Shown here in pieces: positions 16,779-25,560 of a stretch of DNA of 64,000 bases. Under the pieces are notes generated by a model that saw only the letters and a list, made by a program, of their open reading frames with translations, made no database searches and was not told the DNA's origin. Source of the DNA: an uncultured Sphingomonadaceae bacterium (GTDB lineage Bacteria; Pseudomonadota; Alphaproteobacteria; Sphingomonadales; Sphingomonadaceae); contig CANMQE010000004.1 of assembly GCA_947499975.1 (NCBI GenBank), positions 1-64,000 on the forward strand, read 5' to 3'. Each line of letters begins with the position of its first letter. Positions within the stretch are counted from its first letter, which is position 1. A program made the position numbers and the translations under genes.

Positions 16779-18215
16779 CTAGCGGCGCGCGAGACGCACG
16801 CCATTGTCAATAGCACCCGGCAGCGGGCTCGAAGCGGCCCACGTGATGCAGCCTTCGCCGTTGGCTGAGCTGTTCACATCGGCACACATGGACCGGCTGG
16901 AGGCCATGTTGAAGCCGCTGGCGGACACGCGCCAGTAACGCTTGCCGCGCACCATTGCCTGCGTGATCACCATTTCATGATCGGCCAGTTCGGGGTGACG
17001 GCTGACGTAGATGTCCCAGGCCCGGCGCGCGCCATGTTCACTGGTAAAGCTGCCAAGCTGAACGAGATGCGATGCGTTGGCCACGGGGCCGCTGACTGCT
17101 GCAAGAGCAGCGCGGACGGGCGATGCTTCGGCACGGCGCGCCATTGCGGCAACAGGCTGCGTGTCGCGAACTTGCTGACGCGGGGCCGGAGTCGGGTGCT
17201 GCTCGGCGGCAGATTTCGCTGCCGGAGTGTGGGCGAATTGGCTTGCGTCCGTCGATACATCGGCCAGTGCGGCGCTGGCATCGTTGGATACGGCAAAAGC
17301 CTCGGCAAAGTTCACGGCGGGCTGCGCTGGCTGAACGCTGCCGGACCGATCCTGCTGATACGTGTCCAGCCCGATCTCCGGCGTGTCTGCGGCAGGCAGT
17401 TCGGCAGAAACAGGTGCGACCAGCGTGTTCGCTGCAAGCTCGCTTTCTGCATTCGCGGCCGGTTGCGCGGCAAGTTGTTCGTTCGGCTGAGAATTGCCGA
17501 GCGCGAGATGCACCGGCTGGCCTGCGTCGCGAACGCCCGCTGGAGCGCCCAGCAGACCTGCCACGCGGCTCTGATATGCCCCTGCATGCGTAAGCTGCGC
17601 CCATTCCTGCATGCGTGCACCCACCTGATCGGCGGGCACATCCTGAGCCACCATCAGGCGCGCATCGCGCCACCTGCCTGCGACTGCGTAGGCATAGGCC
17701 AGGTTCTGGCGAACCTTTGCGTTGTTCTGGCCCTGGCGCACGGCGTTGGAAAGAATGTGGATGCCGCGTTCGGGCTGACCGGCGAGCGCGTAGGCAAGGC
17801 CCAGATCCGCAGCGGCAATCTCGCCCTCGTAGTTGCGCAGCAGCGATGCAGCTTCGGCAAAGCGGCCTTCACCGGTGAGCGCCAGCGAGAGGCTGAGCGC
17901 GGCGCGCGGGCTGGTTTCGCCCAGCGCCATCGCGTCCTGGAAACTGGTGGATGCGGAAGCGAAACGGCCATCGTTGAGATAGGCGCTGCCCAGCATCAGG
18001 CGGTAGGCGGCGTTGCGCGGCTCTGCCGAAACGGCAAGCTCCGCCTGCTGCACAGCCTGGCTGATCTGGCCGTGATCCATGGCCCGCTGCGCATCGGCGG
18101 CGGCGATCTCGGCACGAGGCATCGGATTGGCGGCGCAGCCTGTCAGAAGGACAGCCGCCATCGCGGTAGAAACGCCAAGCGCCATCGTGGTCGTGCGGTT
18201 TTCCTTGCCGTTCAT
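16779..18215 (-). CDS. TPR and SPOR domain lipoprotein
   Basis: A 478-residue product from ATG 18215, preceded by aagggga. The N-terminus is a lipoprotein signal with lipobox LLTGC. Residues about 40-240 are TPR-like helical repeats (AAYRLMLGSAYLNDGRFA and similar), followed by a long Ala/Gln/Pro-rich linker. A C-terminal SPOR domain (LVQLGSFTSEHGARRAW, VRGKRYWRVSASGF) suggests binding to denuded septal peptidoglycan. The gene follows an RHH gene and a ParA gene on the same strand, which suggests a shared cell-division or envelope role. Its exact function is unknown. Confidence 0.75.
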   Translation of the reverse strand: MNGKENRTTTMALGVSTAMAAVLLTGCAANPMPRAEIAAADAQRAMDHGQISQAVQQAELAVSAEPRNAAYRLMLGSAYLNDGRFASASTSFQDAMALGETSPRAALSLSLALTGEGRFAEAASLLRNYEGEIAAADLGLAYALAGQPERGIHILSNAVRQGQNNAKVRQNLAYAYAVAGRWRDARLMVAQDVPADQVGARMQEWAQLTHAGAYQSRVAGLLGAPAGVRDAGQPVHLALGNSQPNEQLAAQPAANAESELAANTLVAPVSAELPAADTPEIGLDTYQQDRSGSVQPAQPAVNFAEAFAVSNDASAALADVSTDASQFAHTPAAKSAAEQHPTPAPRQQVRDTQPVAAMARRAEASPVRAALAAVSGPVANASHLVQLGSFTSEHGARRAWDIYVSRHPELADHEMVITQAMVRGKRYWRVSASGFNMASSRSMCADVNSSANGEGCITWAASSPLPGAIDNGVRLARR

Positions 18216-18228
18216 CGGATTATCCCCT

Positions 18229-18708
18229 TCAGCCCTTGGTCTTGTTGCCCGCGACATGCGCGGCGATGGAATCGAGTTCCGGTATTTCCTTGAGGAAGCT
18301 GTCGAGCGCCTGGGTAACCAGCTGCTGTGCGCTGCAATCGCGTAACGTGCTGGCAAGGCGCATCTTCAGATGCCGCTCTGCGTCCAGCCGCAAGGTAAAG
18401 GCGGCCCGGCGCCCCTGCCTGGCGGCGCGAATGCGGCGAGCCTGCGACGGCTTGACCGCAACAGGAGAGCGCTTGCGAGCGACGTCATTGGCGACGTGAA
18501 GCGACACGACCCCTTCGTCATCGCCCATGTCGTTCCAGCCGAGGTCCGACTGGCTATCGGCGAGATCATCGAAATCGTCACCCAGTTCGGCAACCCTGTC
18601 GTTCTGCGTCAACTGTGCGCGCATGGCAGGTTTGGCCGTTCCCTTGCGGGCCAGCAGCATTGGGCCGAGCGATGCGAAGCCGTTCGTTTCTGTCATGGCG
18701 CGCCCCAT
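18229..18708 (-). CDS. Ribbon-helix-helix-like partner of ParA
   Basis: A 159-residue protein whose ATG (18708) overlaps the ParA stop as TGATG, implying coupled translation; a second ATG at 18696 is the alternative. The N-terminal half is acidic and low in structure (DDFDDLADSQSDLGWND). The C-terminal part FTLRLDAERHLKMRLA, then CSAQQLVTQALDSFL, has the strand-helix-helix pattern of CopG/Arc-type DNA-binding proteins. A ParA with a small RHH partner is a known partition arrangement, but here it is chromosomal and lies beside SPOR genes. Confidence 0.6.
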   Translation of the reverse strand: MGRAMTETNGFASLGPMLLARKGTAKPAMRAQLTQNDRVAELGDDFDDLADSQSDLGWNDMGDDEGVVSLHVANDVARKRSPVAVKPSQARRIRAARQGRRAAFTLRLDAERHLKMRLASTLRDCSAQQLVTQALDSFLKEIPELDSIAAHVAGNKTKG

Positions 18709-19430
18709 CACTGCGCCACACGGCGACCAAAACCACCGCCTTGCGCACGGCTAGCGCCGTTTGCCTGCGCCGCCTTGCTGCCGGGGGTAGCAAAAACGGT
18801 GCGACGGAAGTTCTTTTCGAGACGATCCGCGACATAGTGCCACAATGCTGTGACTTCCTGCGAGCTGCGACCCTCAGGATCGATTTCCATCACGGTGCGA
18901 CCATCGATCATCGAAGCGGCGAAATCGGTGCGATGATGAACGGTAATCGGGGCCACCGTGCCATGCTGCGAGAGCGCAACGGCAGCTTCCGACGTGATCT
19001 TTGCCTTGGGCGTTGCCGCGTTCACCACGAAGATCAGCGGCTTGCCGGCGCGTTCACACAGGTCCACCGTGGCACCGACGGCGCGCAGATCGTGCGGGCT
19101 GGGCCTGGTAGGAACCACCATCAGTTCGGCAACTGAAATCACCGACTGGATCGCCATGGTGATGGCGGGTGGCGTATCGATTACGGCAAGCTTGAAACCC
19201 TGCTGGCGCAGAATCGCAAGATCATTCGCCAGCCTTGCAACCGTGGTCTGGGCAAAGGCGGGGAACTCCGCCTCGCGCTCATTCCACCAGTCGGCAAGCG
19301 ACCCTTGCGGATCGATGTCGATAAGGACAACCGGGCCGGCGCCGGCGCGCTGCGCCTGCACGGCGAGATGTCCGGACAGAGTGGTCTTTCCCGAGCCACC
19401 CTTCTGTGATGCCAATGCTAAAACGCGCAA
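18708..19430 (-). CDS. ParA/MinD-family ATPase
   Basis: A 240-residue P-loop ATPase with the deviant Walker A motif QKGGSGKTT near the N-terminus. Walker B-type IDTPPA and VVPTRPSPHDLRA regions follow. The start chosen is TTG 19430, six bases after ctaggggga, which gives the typical MRVLALASQKGG beginning; a longer TTG start at 19463 has no ribosome site. It heads an operon with an RHH protein and a SPOR lipoprotein. No ParB gene or parS site was seen nearby, so it is an orphan ParA-like positioning ATPase, not the chromosomal parAB. Confidence 0.85.
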   Translation of the reverse strand: MRVLALASQKGGSGKTTLSGHLAVQAQRAGAGPVVLIDIDPQGSLADWWNEREAEFPAFAQTTVARLANDLAILRQQGFKLAVIDTPPAITMAIQSVISVAELMVVPTRPSPHDLRAVGATVDLCERAGKPLIFVVNAATPKAKITSEAAVALSQHGTVAPITVHHRTDFAASMIDGRTVMEIDPEGRSSQEVTALWHYVADRLEKNFRRTVFATPGSKAAQANGASRAQGGGFGRRVAQ

Positions 19431-19691
19431 GGCGATTCCCCCTAGAACAAGCGACCCGACCAAGTCTCAATACGGGCCTTCGCCTAAGGACTTCGCAGAC
19501 TACCCTTTATTTTGAGTTAATTTCGCCGAAGATCGCATTAGCCTTTTTCGTACTGTTTCATGGCCAAGCTAGGCAAAACCGAGGGTGAGCGGGCGGGCAT
19601 CCCAATAATAGAATAGTGCGGATAAACGTTTTGCTAACGCACCGTTTACTATGACAACGTGGATAGGCCGCCTGGGAATGCGAGAACCGTT

Positions 19692-20822
19692 ATGCCGACA
19701 TGCAGAATTCTGACTTTCAGAAATGCAGCCGCCGCGCTGGCGCTGCTTTCCTTCGCCGCGCCGTTGAGCGCCACGGTTCGCGATGGCGTGGATGCCTGGT
19801 CGCGCGGCGATTACGTAGCCGCCGTTGCCGAATGGCGTGCACCTGCAGAAGCTGGAGACCCCGATGCCATGTTCAACATGGGCCAGGCCTACAGGCTGGG
19901 GCGCGGTGTTGCGGAAGACATGGAGCGGGCTGAGCAGCTCTATCGGGCCGCGGCGGATGCCGGCCACGTGCAGGCTGCCGATACCTTCGGCCTGCTGCTG
20001 TTCCAGGATGGCCGCCGCGACGAGGCCCTGCCCTACGTTCAAGCCGCTGCATCAAGGGGTGATCCGCGCGCGCAATATTTGATCGGTATTGCCCACTTCA
20101 ATGGTGATCTGCTGGAGCAGGACTGGGAGCGTGCCTACGCCCTCCTTACTCTGGCGAACGGAGCCGGTCTGCCGCAGGCCGGCCCCGCCATCGCCCAGAT
20201 GGACAACCACATTCCGCTGGCGCAACGCCAGAGCGGCGTCGCGCTCTCGCGGCAGATCGAGATGGAGGCTGCGGGCGCGCGTTCGGCGCAAATGACCGCT
20301 GCCGATCTAGCACCTGTCCGCGCGGTTCCGGCGCAGGCGTCTGCCGCAGCTTCAACCATTGCGGCGTCGCAAGATGTCCCGCAATCCATCGCGTCCGTTT
20401 CGGTATCGCCCTCCGTTGCCGCCGCGCGCGATGCCGTGGCGCAGGCACGCATCGCGGCAGGTACGGAAGATCCCGCAGAGGCGGGGGCAAGCTTTACCGC
20501 AGGTGGAACAACCGCGTGGGCGTCCGAGACGTCATCCACACAACTGGCCGCTGCGGCCCCTGAAGCGCAGGAACCTGCCGCTGTTGCGGCCAACGGGCCG
20601 TGGCGCGTGCAACTGGGTGCCTTTGCCGTACCCGGAAATGCCGAGCGCATGTGGAACACGGTATCAGACCGCCCGGAACTCGCAGGTCGTGAACGTCTTG
20701 TGGTCCCTTCGGGCCGGGTCACACTCGTGCTGGCGGGAGGCTACGCCACCCGCGCGGCAGCAAATACCGCGTGTTCCAGCCTGAAGCGGGCAGGGTTCGA
20801 CTGCCTCGTAAACCGGGACTGA
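19692..20822 (+). CDS. Sel1-repeat and SPOR domain periplasmic protein
   Basis: A 376-residue product from ATG 19692 (a GTG at 19659 is possible). A signal peptide (about residues 1-28, AAAALALLSFAAPLSA) is followed by Sel1-like repeats (GDPDAMFNMGQAYRLGRGV, GHVQAADTFGLLLFQDG, GDPRAQYLIGIAHFNGD). An Ala/Ser-rich linker comes next. The C-terminal SPOR domain is WRVQLGAFAVPGNAERMW to AGFDCLVNRD. It is divergent from the ParA-RHH-SPOR operon and shares the same domain logic, which suggests a common peptidoglycan-related role. Confidence 0.8.
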   Translation: MPTCRILTFRNAAAALALLSFAAPLSATVRDGVDAWSRGDYVAAVAEWRAPAEAGDPDAMFNMGQAYRLGRGVAEDMERAEQLYRAAADAGHVQAADTFGLLLFQDGRRDEALPYVQAAASRGDPRAQYLIGIAHFNGDLLEQDWERAYALLTLANGAGLPQAGPAIAQMDNHIPLAQRQSGVALSRQIEMEAAGARSAQMTAADLAPVRAVPAQASAAASTIAASQDVPQSIASVSVSPSVAAARDAVAQARIAAGTEDPAEAGASFTAGGTTAWASETSSTQLAAAAPEAQEPAAVAANGPWRVQLGAFAVPGNAERMWNTVSDRPELAGRERLVVPSGRVTLVLAGGYATRAAANTACSSLKRAGFDCLVNRD

Positions 20823-20899
20823 TCCATCGGCCACTCCGGCGCTTTGCAAAAATTCGCGCATGATCCATAGGGATCGAAGGAAACGGGGACGGCCAGGCC

Positions 20900-22198
20900 A
20901 TGCATGAGAACGACGAAGCGACGCCGGATTTGCCGGAGCAGGCAGCTGCACCCGCCACCTCCAAGGAGCGGATCGCCAGTCTCGATCTGATTCGCGGGAT
21001 TGCCGTGCTGGGCATTCTTGCCGCGAACATCGTGGCATTCGGCCAGCCGTGGAGCGCCTATTCCTGGCCGGGTGGTTTTCTGACCGGACATGATACGATT
21101 TCCGACTGGCTGTGGGTGGTGCAGTTCGTGCTGATCGACGGCAAGATGCGCGGCCTGTTCACGCTGTTGTTCGGGGCCGGCATGGCCCTGTTCATGGAAC
21201 GCGCATGGTCGCGCGGCGAGGGGAGAAGCCTTCAGGCGCGCAGGCTGGCGATCCTGCTGGTGTTCGGCCTGATCCACTTCTTCTTCATCTGGCGCGGCGA
21301 CATTCTGGTGCTGTATTCTATAGCCGGTTTCGGAACCATGCTGTTCCTGCGCAAGGCGCCGGGCAAACTGCTGACACTGGGCTTGCTGGGATACGCCGTC
21401 GGTGCGGTGTTCTATGCACTGTCTCTTGGTTCAGCCTATGTCATTGCCGATACCCAGTTCGGCCAGGCCGAAGGCATGGAAGAGGCACGCAGTTCCATCG
21501 CCGATGCCAAGCAAGCCACGCTGGAAGACGACCGGACCGAGATACCCATCATGACAGAGGGGAGCTACGCCGATTACGTCTCCCACAACCTTGCCGATCA
21601 TGCAGGCGATCTCCTCGACGTGGTGTTCTTCTTCGTTTTCGAAACCGTGCCACTGATGCTGATCGGCATGGCATTCTATCGTTACGGCTGGTTCTCCACT
21701 GCAGGCGACGTGGGGAGGCGCAAGGCATGGGGGTGGGCGCTGCTGATAACCGGCACGGGGCTGACACTGGCGCTGGCCCTGTGGGTAAAGGCTGCGGGCT
21801 TCACATACTGGGGCGCGATGTCGGCGATGTCTGCCTTCTCTCTGCTCCCGCGTCTGTCGATGATCCTGGGCATGGCCTTGTTGCTGGGCCTCTTTGGCAA
21901 CAGCGCCAGCGGATGGCTCGTGGAACGTTTGTCTGCCGCCGGCCGTGTAGCTTTCACCAATTATCTCGGCACGTCGGTGCTGATGATGCTGATCTTCCAC
22001 CCCTGGGCAGGAGGGTTGTGGGGCGAACTGACGCGGCCCGAGCTATATCTCGTGGTGGCGCTGGGCTGGGCGATCATGCTTGCGTGGTCGAAACCCTGGC
22101 TGGCGCGATATCGCTACGGACCGCTCGAATGGCTCTGGCGCTGCCTCACGTATGGTCGCCTCTTTCCGCTCAAGCGGGACAGCCAAAGGGAGCCTTGA
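20900..22198 (+). CDS. DUF418 (YeiB-like) integral membrane protein
   Basis: A 432-residue protein with an acidic N-terminal tail followed by about ten hydrophobic segments. The first is RIASLDLIRGIAVLGILAAN, the hallmark opening of the YeiB/DUF418 family, which resembles acyltransferase-3 membrane proteins. The C-terminal FTNYLGTSVLMMLIF and WSKPWLARYRYGPLEWLWR are also typical of DUF418. The function is not established; transport or membrane modification has been proposed for relatives. Its stop lies inside the first Fur-like box of the following bfd gene. Confidence 0.85.
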   Translation: MHENDEATPDLPEQAAAPATSKERIASLDLIRGIAVLGILAANIVAFGQPWSAYSWPGGFLTGHDTISDWLWVVQFVLIDGKMRGLFTLLFGAGMALFMERAWSRGEGRSLQARRLAILLVFGLIHFFFIWRGDILVLYSIAGFGTMLFLRKAPGKLLTLGLLGYAVGAVFYALSLGSAYVIADTQFGQAEGMEEARSSIADAKQATLEDDRTEIPIMTEGSYADYVSHNLADHAGDLLDVVFFFVFETVPLMLIGMAFYRYGWFSTAGDVGRRKAWGWALLITGTGLTLALALWVKAAGFTYWGAMSAMSAFSLLPRLSMILGMALLLGLFGNSASGWLVERLSAAGRVAFTNYLGTSVLMMLIFHPWAGGLWGELTRPELYLVVALGWAIMLAWSKPWLARYRYGPLEWLWRCLTYGRLFPLKRDSQREP

Positions 22199-22210
22199 GA
22201 ATTATTCTCA
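22196..22210. promoter_or_regulatory. Fur-like box upstream of bfd
   Basis: TGAGAATTATTCTCA is a perfect 7-1-7 palindrome, the form expected for a Fur operator. It overlaps the stop of the DUF418 gene and lies about 67 bases before the bfd start. Iron regulation is inferred from the pattern and the bfd-bfr context. Confidence 0.6.
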
Positions 22211-22218
22211 GAAGGCTT

Positions 22219-22243
22219 GCTAATGCAATTTATTCGCATTAGC
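22219..22243. promoter_or_regulatory. Inverted repeat, possible second iron box
   Basis: The arms gctaatgc (22219-22226) and gcattagc (22236-22243) are perfect inverted repeats around a 9-base AT-rich spacer. Inside, TGCAATTTATTCGCA fits the 7-1-7 Fur pattern with two mismatches. It lies 34 bases before the bfd ATG, within the likely promoter. Confidence 0.5.
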
Positions 22244-22276
22244 CTGCGCTGGCAATCGAAAGGGAATCGCCGGCGC

Positions 22277-22468
22277 ATGTATACCTGCATCTGCAATGCC
22301 ATAAAGGAAGCCGATCTGCGCAAGGCTGCGCGGCAGCACCGAGGCGGTGCGGAGAGCGTCTATGCCAAGCTTGGAAAGCGCCCCAATTGCGGCCACTGCC
22401 TGGAAGAGGCGGAAGACCTGATCGCAGAAGAGCGCGAGGCGCTGGTCGAGCCGATGGCAGCTGCCTGA
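22277..22468 (+). CDS. bfd: Bacterioferritin-associated ferredoxin
   Basis: A 63-residue [2Fe-2S] protein that reduces haem in bacterioferritin and so releases stored iron. All four cluster cysteines are visible: Cys 4 and Cys 6 in MYTCICN, and Cys 38 and Cys 41 in PNCGHCLEEA. ATG 22277 is chosen because it gives the canonical N-terminus; the upstream ATG 22217 would extend through the operator. Bacterioferritin follows 130 bases downstream, and two Fur-like boxes lie upstream. Confidence 0.93.
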   Translation: MYTCICNAIKEADLRKAARQHRGGAESVYAKLGKRPNCGHCLEEAEDLIAEEREALVEPMAAA

Positions 22469-22598
22469 CGGCTATTCTGTTTTGCATTTGCAATAGCCCG
22501 TTTTCCGCCATTTTTATGCGAAATTCTCTGCCAATTCGCTTGCAATGACGGGCCAGCCCTGACCATCATTCCCTCGCAACACCGTCAGGAGACTCGGC

Positions 22599-23102
22599 AT
22601 GAAGGGTGACGAAAAAGTCATCGACTATCTCAACAAGGCTCTCACGAACGAGCTGACCGCGATCAACCAGTACTGGCTGCACTACCGCGTGCTGAACGAT
22701 TGGGGCGTGTACAAGCTGGCCGAGTACGAGCGGCACGAGAGCATCGACGAGATGAAGCACGCCGACTGGCTGGCGGACCGCATCCTGTTCCTGAACGGTC
22801 TTCCCAATTTCCAGGCGCTTCACAAGCTGAAGGTTGGCGAGACGGTCGAGGAAATCCTGAAAGCGGATCTCGCACTGGAATACGAAGCCATCCCGCTGCT
22901 GCGCGAGGCGGCCGATTATTGTCAGGACGTGAAGGATTTCACGTCAGGTCAGCTTTTCGAGAAGATCCTCGCTAGCGAGGAAGAGCACGTCGATTTCCTG
23001 GAAACCCAGTTCGACATGATCGAACGAATGGGCATCCAGAACTATGTCCAGTTGAACAGCAAGGCCGCCGGGGAAGGGCAGAACGACGCTGGCGCAGCCT
23101 GA
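22599..23102 (+). CDS. bfr: Bacterioferritin
   Basis: A 167-residue iron-storage protein forming a haem-bearing 24-mer. The ferroxidase ligands Glu 18, Glu 51, His 54, Glu 94, Glu 127 and His 130 are all present, as is the haem ligand Met 52 (DEMKHADW). The numbering is identical to E. coli Bfr. The C-terminal tail after residue 155 (GEGQNDAGAA) is an extension of no known role. A short inverted repeat (ttgca/tgcaa at 22482-22493) lies upstream but is weak as an operator. Confidence 0.96.
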   Translation: MKGDEKVIDYLNKALTNELTAINQYWLHYRVLNDWGVYKLAEYERHESIDEMKHADWLADRILFLNGLPNFQALHKLKVGETVEEILKADLALEYEAIPLLREAADYCQDVKDFTSGQLFEKILASEEEHVDFLETQFDMIERMGIQNYVQLNSKAAGEGQNDAGAA

Positions 23103-23143
23103 TCGTTCATCGCTAACTTACTTTTGTCAGATTAGAGGCGCGG

Positions 23144-23344
23144 TCAGTCCACCACCCAGTAAGGGGCCTGGTGCTGGCCACGCTTTTCCACTTTCGCGAT
23201 AAGCGTATCGCCTGAAAGAATACGCGCGGTTCCGCGCTCCAGATTGATATCGGCGACGATCAGCGCGGTCTTGAGGTCGGGCACATCCAGGCTGAGACCC
23301 GGCGCCGACGTTCCATGGCCGAAATTTACTTGGTAACGTTGCAT
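23144..23344 (-). CDS. Small hypothetical protein
   Basis: A 66-residue protein with a plausible ribosome site (gagga) eight bases before ATG 23344. It begins MQRYQVNFGHG and has a compact alpha/beta-like pattern with DLKTALIVADINLERGTARI, then LIAKVEKRG. No signal peptide or membrane segment is seen. It is convergent with bfr. The function is unknown, but the pattern of conserved-looking residues and the ribosome site support a real gene. Confidence 0.6.
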   Translation of the reverse strand: MQRYQVNFGHGTSAPGLSLDVPDLKTALIVADINLERGTARILSGDTLIAKVEKRGQHQAPYWVVD

Positions 23345-23489
23345 GATCCTCGGCCTCTCCGGAACCCTTCAGCTTATTCACGGGTTCTCCTGCACCCCTA
23401 ACGTGTCAGGATTGAGACTGATCCGGCTTTTCGCCGTAATTTTCTGTTATTTCGGCTATTTAGCGGAAGGGTGGGGCAGGCTGCCGCAG

Positions 23490-24008
23490 TCAATCGTTAA
23501 CTGAATGACGGTGTTCTCGCTGCTTTGCCAAAATCTCGCGGCTCCGCTTGCGGCGTTCGCGTGCGGTGGCGGCGGCCAGGCTCGTCTCGCGAAAGAACAG
23601 GGCCAGCGCTACTGACAACTGCGCCATCGTCGCCACCCACAGTATTGCCACCAGCGTGCCGATGCGCGGTTCGATGAAAGCACTGACGAACAGGATCGCC
23701 ACGACCAGGCAAATCGTGAGAGCGGCCGAGGTGGACAGCTTCACCGCGATCTGAGCGTAGCTTTGCCGCTGGATCAGTGCGGGCAGTTCTTCCACCTCCC
23801 GCGTCAATTCGCCCGCTTCCTCCTGCCGTTCGATCAGCTCTATCCTGTCAAACAACCAGGTGAGACGCAGGTTCATCACGTTCAGCATCGCGCCGATTGC
23901 TGCCAGCAGGAATACCGGCGCGAGGCTCAACTGCACGATTTCCTGCACGCGCACCGTGCTGGACGTGCGTTCTATCAGATCACCGGTAAGGGAAAGCGCA
24001 TCAAACAT
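23490..24008 (-). CDS. DUF2721 membrane protein
   Basis: A 172-residue product from ATG 24008, which lies ten bases after the der stop. The N-terminal VQEIVQLSLAPVFLLAAIGA is a first membrane helix with the pattern of DUF2721. A charged loop (RIELIERQEEAGEL) follows, then two more helices (ALTICLVVAILFVSAFI and IGTLVAILWVATMAQ). The C-terminus is basic. It is co-transcribed with der. The molecular role is unknown. Confidence 0.8.
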   Translation of the reverse strand: MFDALSLTGDLIERTSSTVRVQEIVQLSLAPVFLLAAIGAMLNVMNLRLTWLFDRIELIERQEEAGELTREVEELPALIQRQSYAQIAVKLSTSAALTICLVVAILFVSAFIEPRIGTLVAILWVATMAQLSVALALFFRETSLAAATARERRKRSREILAKQREHRHSVND

Positions 24009-24018
24009 CGGGGTGCAC

Positions 24019-25503
24019 CTAGTCCCGGCCCTGGCCGCCACTGAACTTGCCGCCACCGCCGCGATTGGAATCGTAAGGGTTCTTGGGGCTCTTCAGCGTG
24101 AGACGGACGGGCACCGCACCAAAGCCGAGCTTCCTGCGAATGTCGTTCAACAGATACCGTTCGTAGCTTGCTGGCAGATCGTCCAGCCGCGTGCCGAATA
24201 TCACGAAGCGCGGGGGCCGTGTGCCCACCTGCGTGATATAGCGCAGCTTGATGCGCCTGCCACCCGGCGCAGGCGGCGGATTAGCGCCAAGCGCATCGTC
24301 GAACCAACGGTTTAGGGCGGAGGTGGGCACGCGCCTGCTCCACGCCTCGCGCAGGTCGAATGCCGCACTCAGCATGGTATCGAGGCCCTTGCCGGTGACA
24401 GCCGAAATGGCGAAAAGCGGCACGCCCTTCAGCTGCGAGAGGCCTTCTTCCAGCGCGCCGCGAATGCCGTTGAACAGACCGCTGGGATCCTCGGCTATGT
24501 CCCACTTGTTGATCGCTATCATAAGGGCACGACCCTCATCGATCACCTGGCTGGCGATCTTGAGATCCTGCACTTCCAACCCGCGCGTTGCATCCAATAG
24601 AAGCACCACGACCTCGGCATAATCGACGGCCCGCATGCCATCCTGCACCGATAGCCGTTCCAGCTTGTCGACCACCTTGGCACGCTTGCGCATCCCAGCG
24701 GTGTCAATCAGCTTGATGATCCGATCCTCGCCGGTTTTGGGGTCGGTCCATTCCCAATCGATTGCGATGGAATCGCGGGTAATGCCGGCTTCCGGTCCCG
24801 TCAGCATGCGATCTTCGTCCAGCAGGCGGTTCACCAGCGTGGACTTGCCTGCATTGGGACGACCGACAATCGCCAGGCTCAGCGGCGCGGACGGATCGAT
24901 TTCTTCCAGTTCCTCACCCGCCTCCGCGGCGGCGCGCGCCTTGTCGGCGGCAATCGCGGCTTCGGCTTCGGATTCCAGCTGCATCTGCTGGGCCTTCTCG
25001 TCGATCAGGGGGATCAGAGCGGAATAGAGGTCTGCCACGCCTTCGCCATGTTCGGCGCTGACGGGAATGGGTTCACCAAGGCCCAAGGAATAGGCTTCGA
25101 GAATTCCGCTTTCACCCGCATTGCCTTCAGCCTTGTTGGCGACAAGCACAACGGGAACCTCCTGCTGGCGCAGCCATCGACCGATTTCCTCGTCCAACGG
25201 AGTGAGGCCAGAACGCGAATCGATCACGAAAAGCGCTGCATCGGCGTCTTTCAGCGAAACCTGTGTTTGCGCCAGCATCCTGCCGGGAAGGGACTTGTCG
25301 TCTTCGTCTTCCCAGCCGGCAGTATCCACCGCCTCGAACTCCAGGCCGGACAGCCCGGCAAGCCCCATGCGCCTGTCGCGCGTGACGCCGGGCTGGTCGT
25401 CGACCAGCGCAAGACGCTTGCCCACCAGCCTGTTGAACAGGGTGGACTTGCCGACGTTGGGGCGGCCAATGATCACCACCTGGGGAAGCTTGCGCGTTTT
25501 CAT
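24019..25503 (-). CDS. der: Ribosome-associated GTPase Der (EngA)
   Basis: A 494-residue essential GTPase of 50S ribosome assembly. Two tandem G domains are seen: GRPNVGKST near residue 13 with DTAGWED, and GRPNAGKST near residue 215 with DTAGMRK. The NKxD motifs are VANKAE and AINKWD. A KH-like C-terminal domain carries RRKLGFGAVPVRL. The C-terminal tail is Gly-rich. The two-domain order and length are typical. Confidence 0.96.
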   Translation of the reverse strand: MKTRKLPQVVIIGRPNVGKSTLFNRLVGKRLALVDDQPGVTRDRRMGLAGLSGLEFEAVDTAGWEDEDDKSLPGRMLAQTQVSLKDADAALFVIDSRSGLTPLDEEIGRWLRQQEVPVVLVANKAEGNAGESGILEAYSLGLGEPIPVSAEHGEGVADLYSALIPLIDEKAQQMQLESEAEAAIAADKARAAAEAGEELEEIDPSAPLSLAIVGRPNAGKSTLVNRLLDEDRMLTGPEAGITRDSIAIDWEWTDPKTGEDRIIKLIDTAGMRKRAKVVDKLERLSVQDGMRAVDYAEVVVLLLDATRGLEVQDLKIASQVIDEGRALMIAINKWDIAEDPSGLFNGIRGALEEGLSQLKGVPLFAISAVTGKGLDTMLSAAFDLREAWSRRVPTSALNRWFDDALGANPPPAPGGRRIKLRYITQVGTRPPRFVIFGTRLDDLPASYERYLLNDIRRKLGFGAVPVRLTLKSPKNPYDSNRGGGGKFSGGQGRD

Positions 25504-25560
25504 GGCTGGCAGGTGGCGCGCGGGAAGCAGAATAGCAAGGGCCTAGGCCCTTATCATCGC

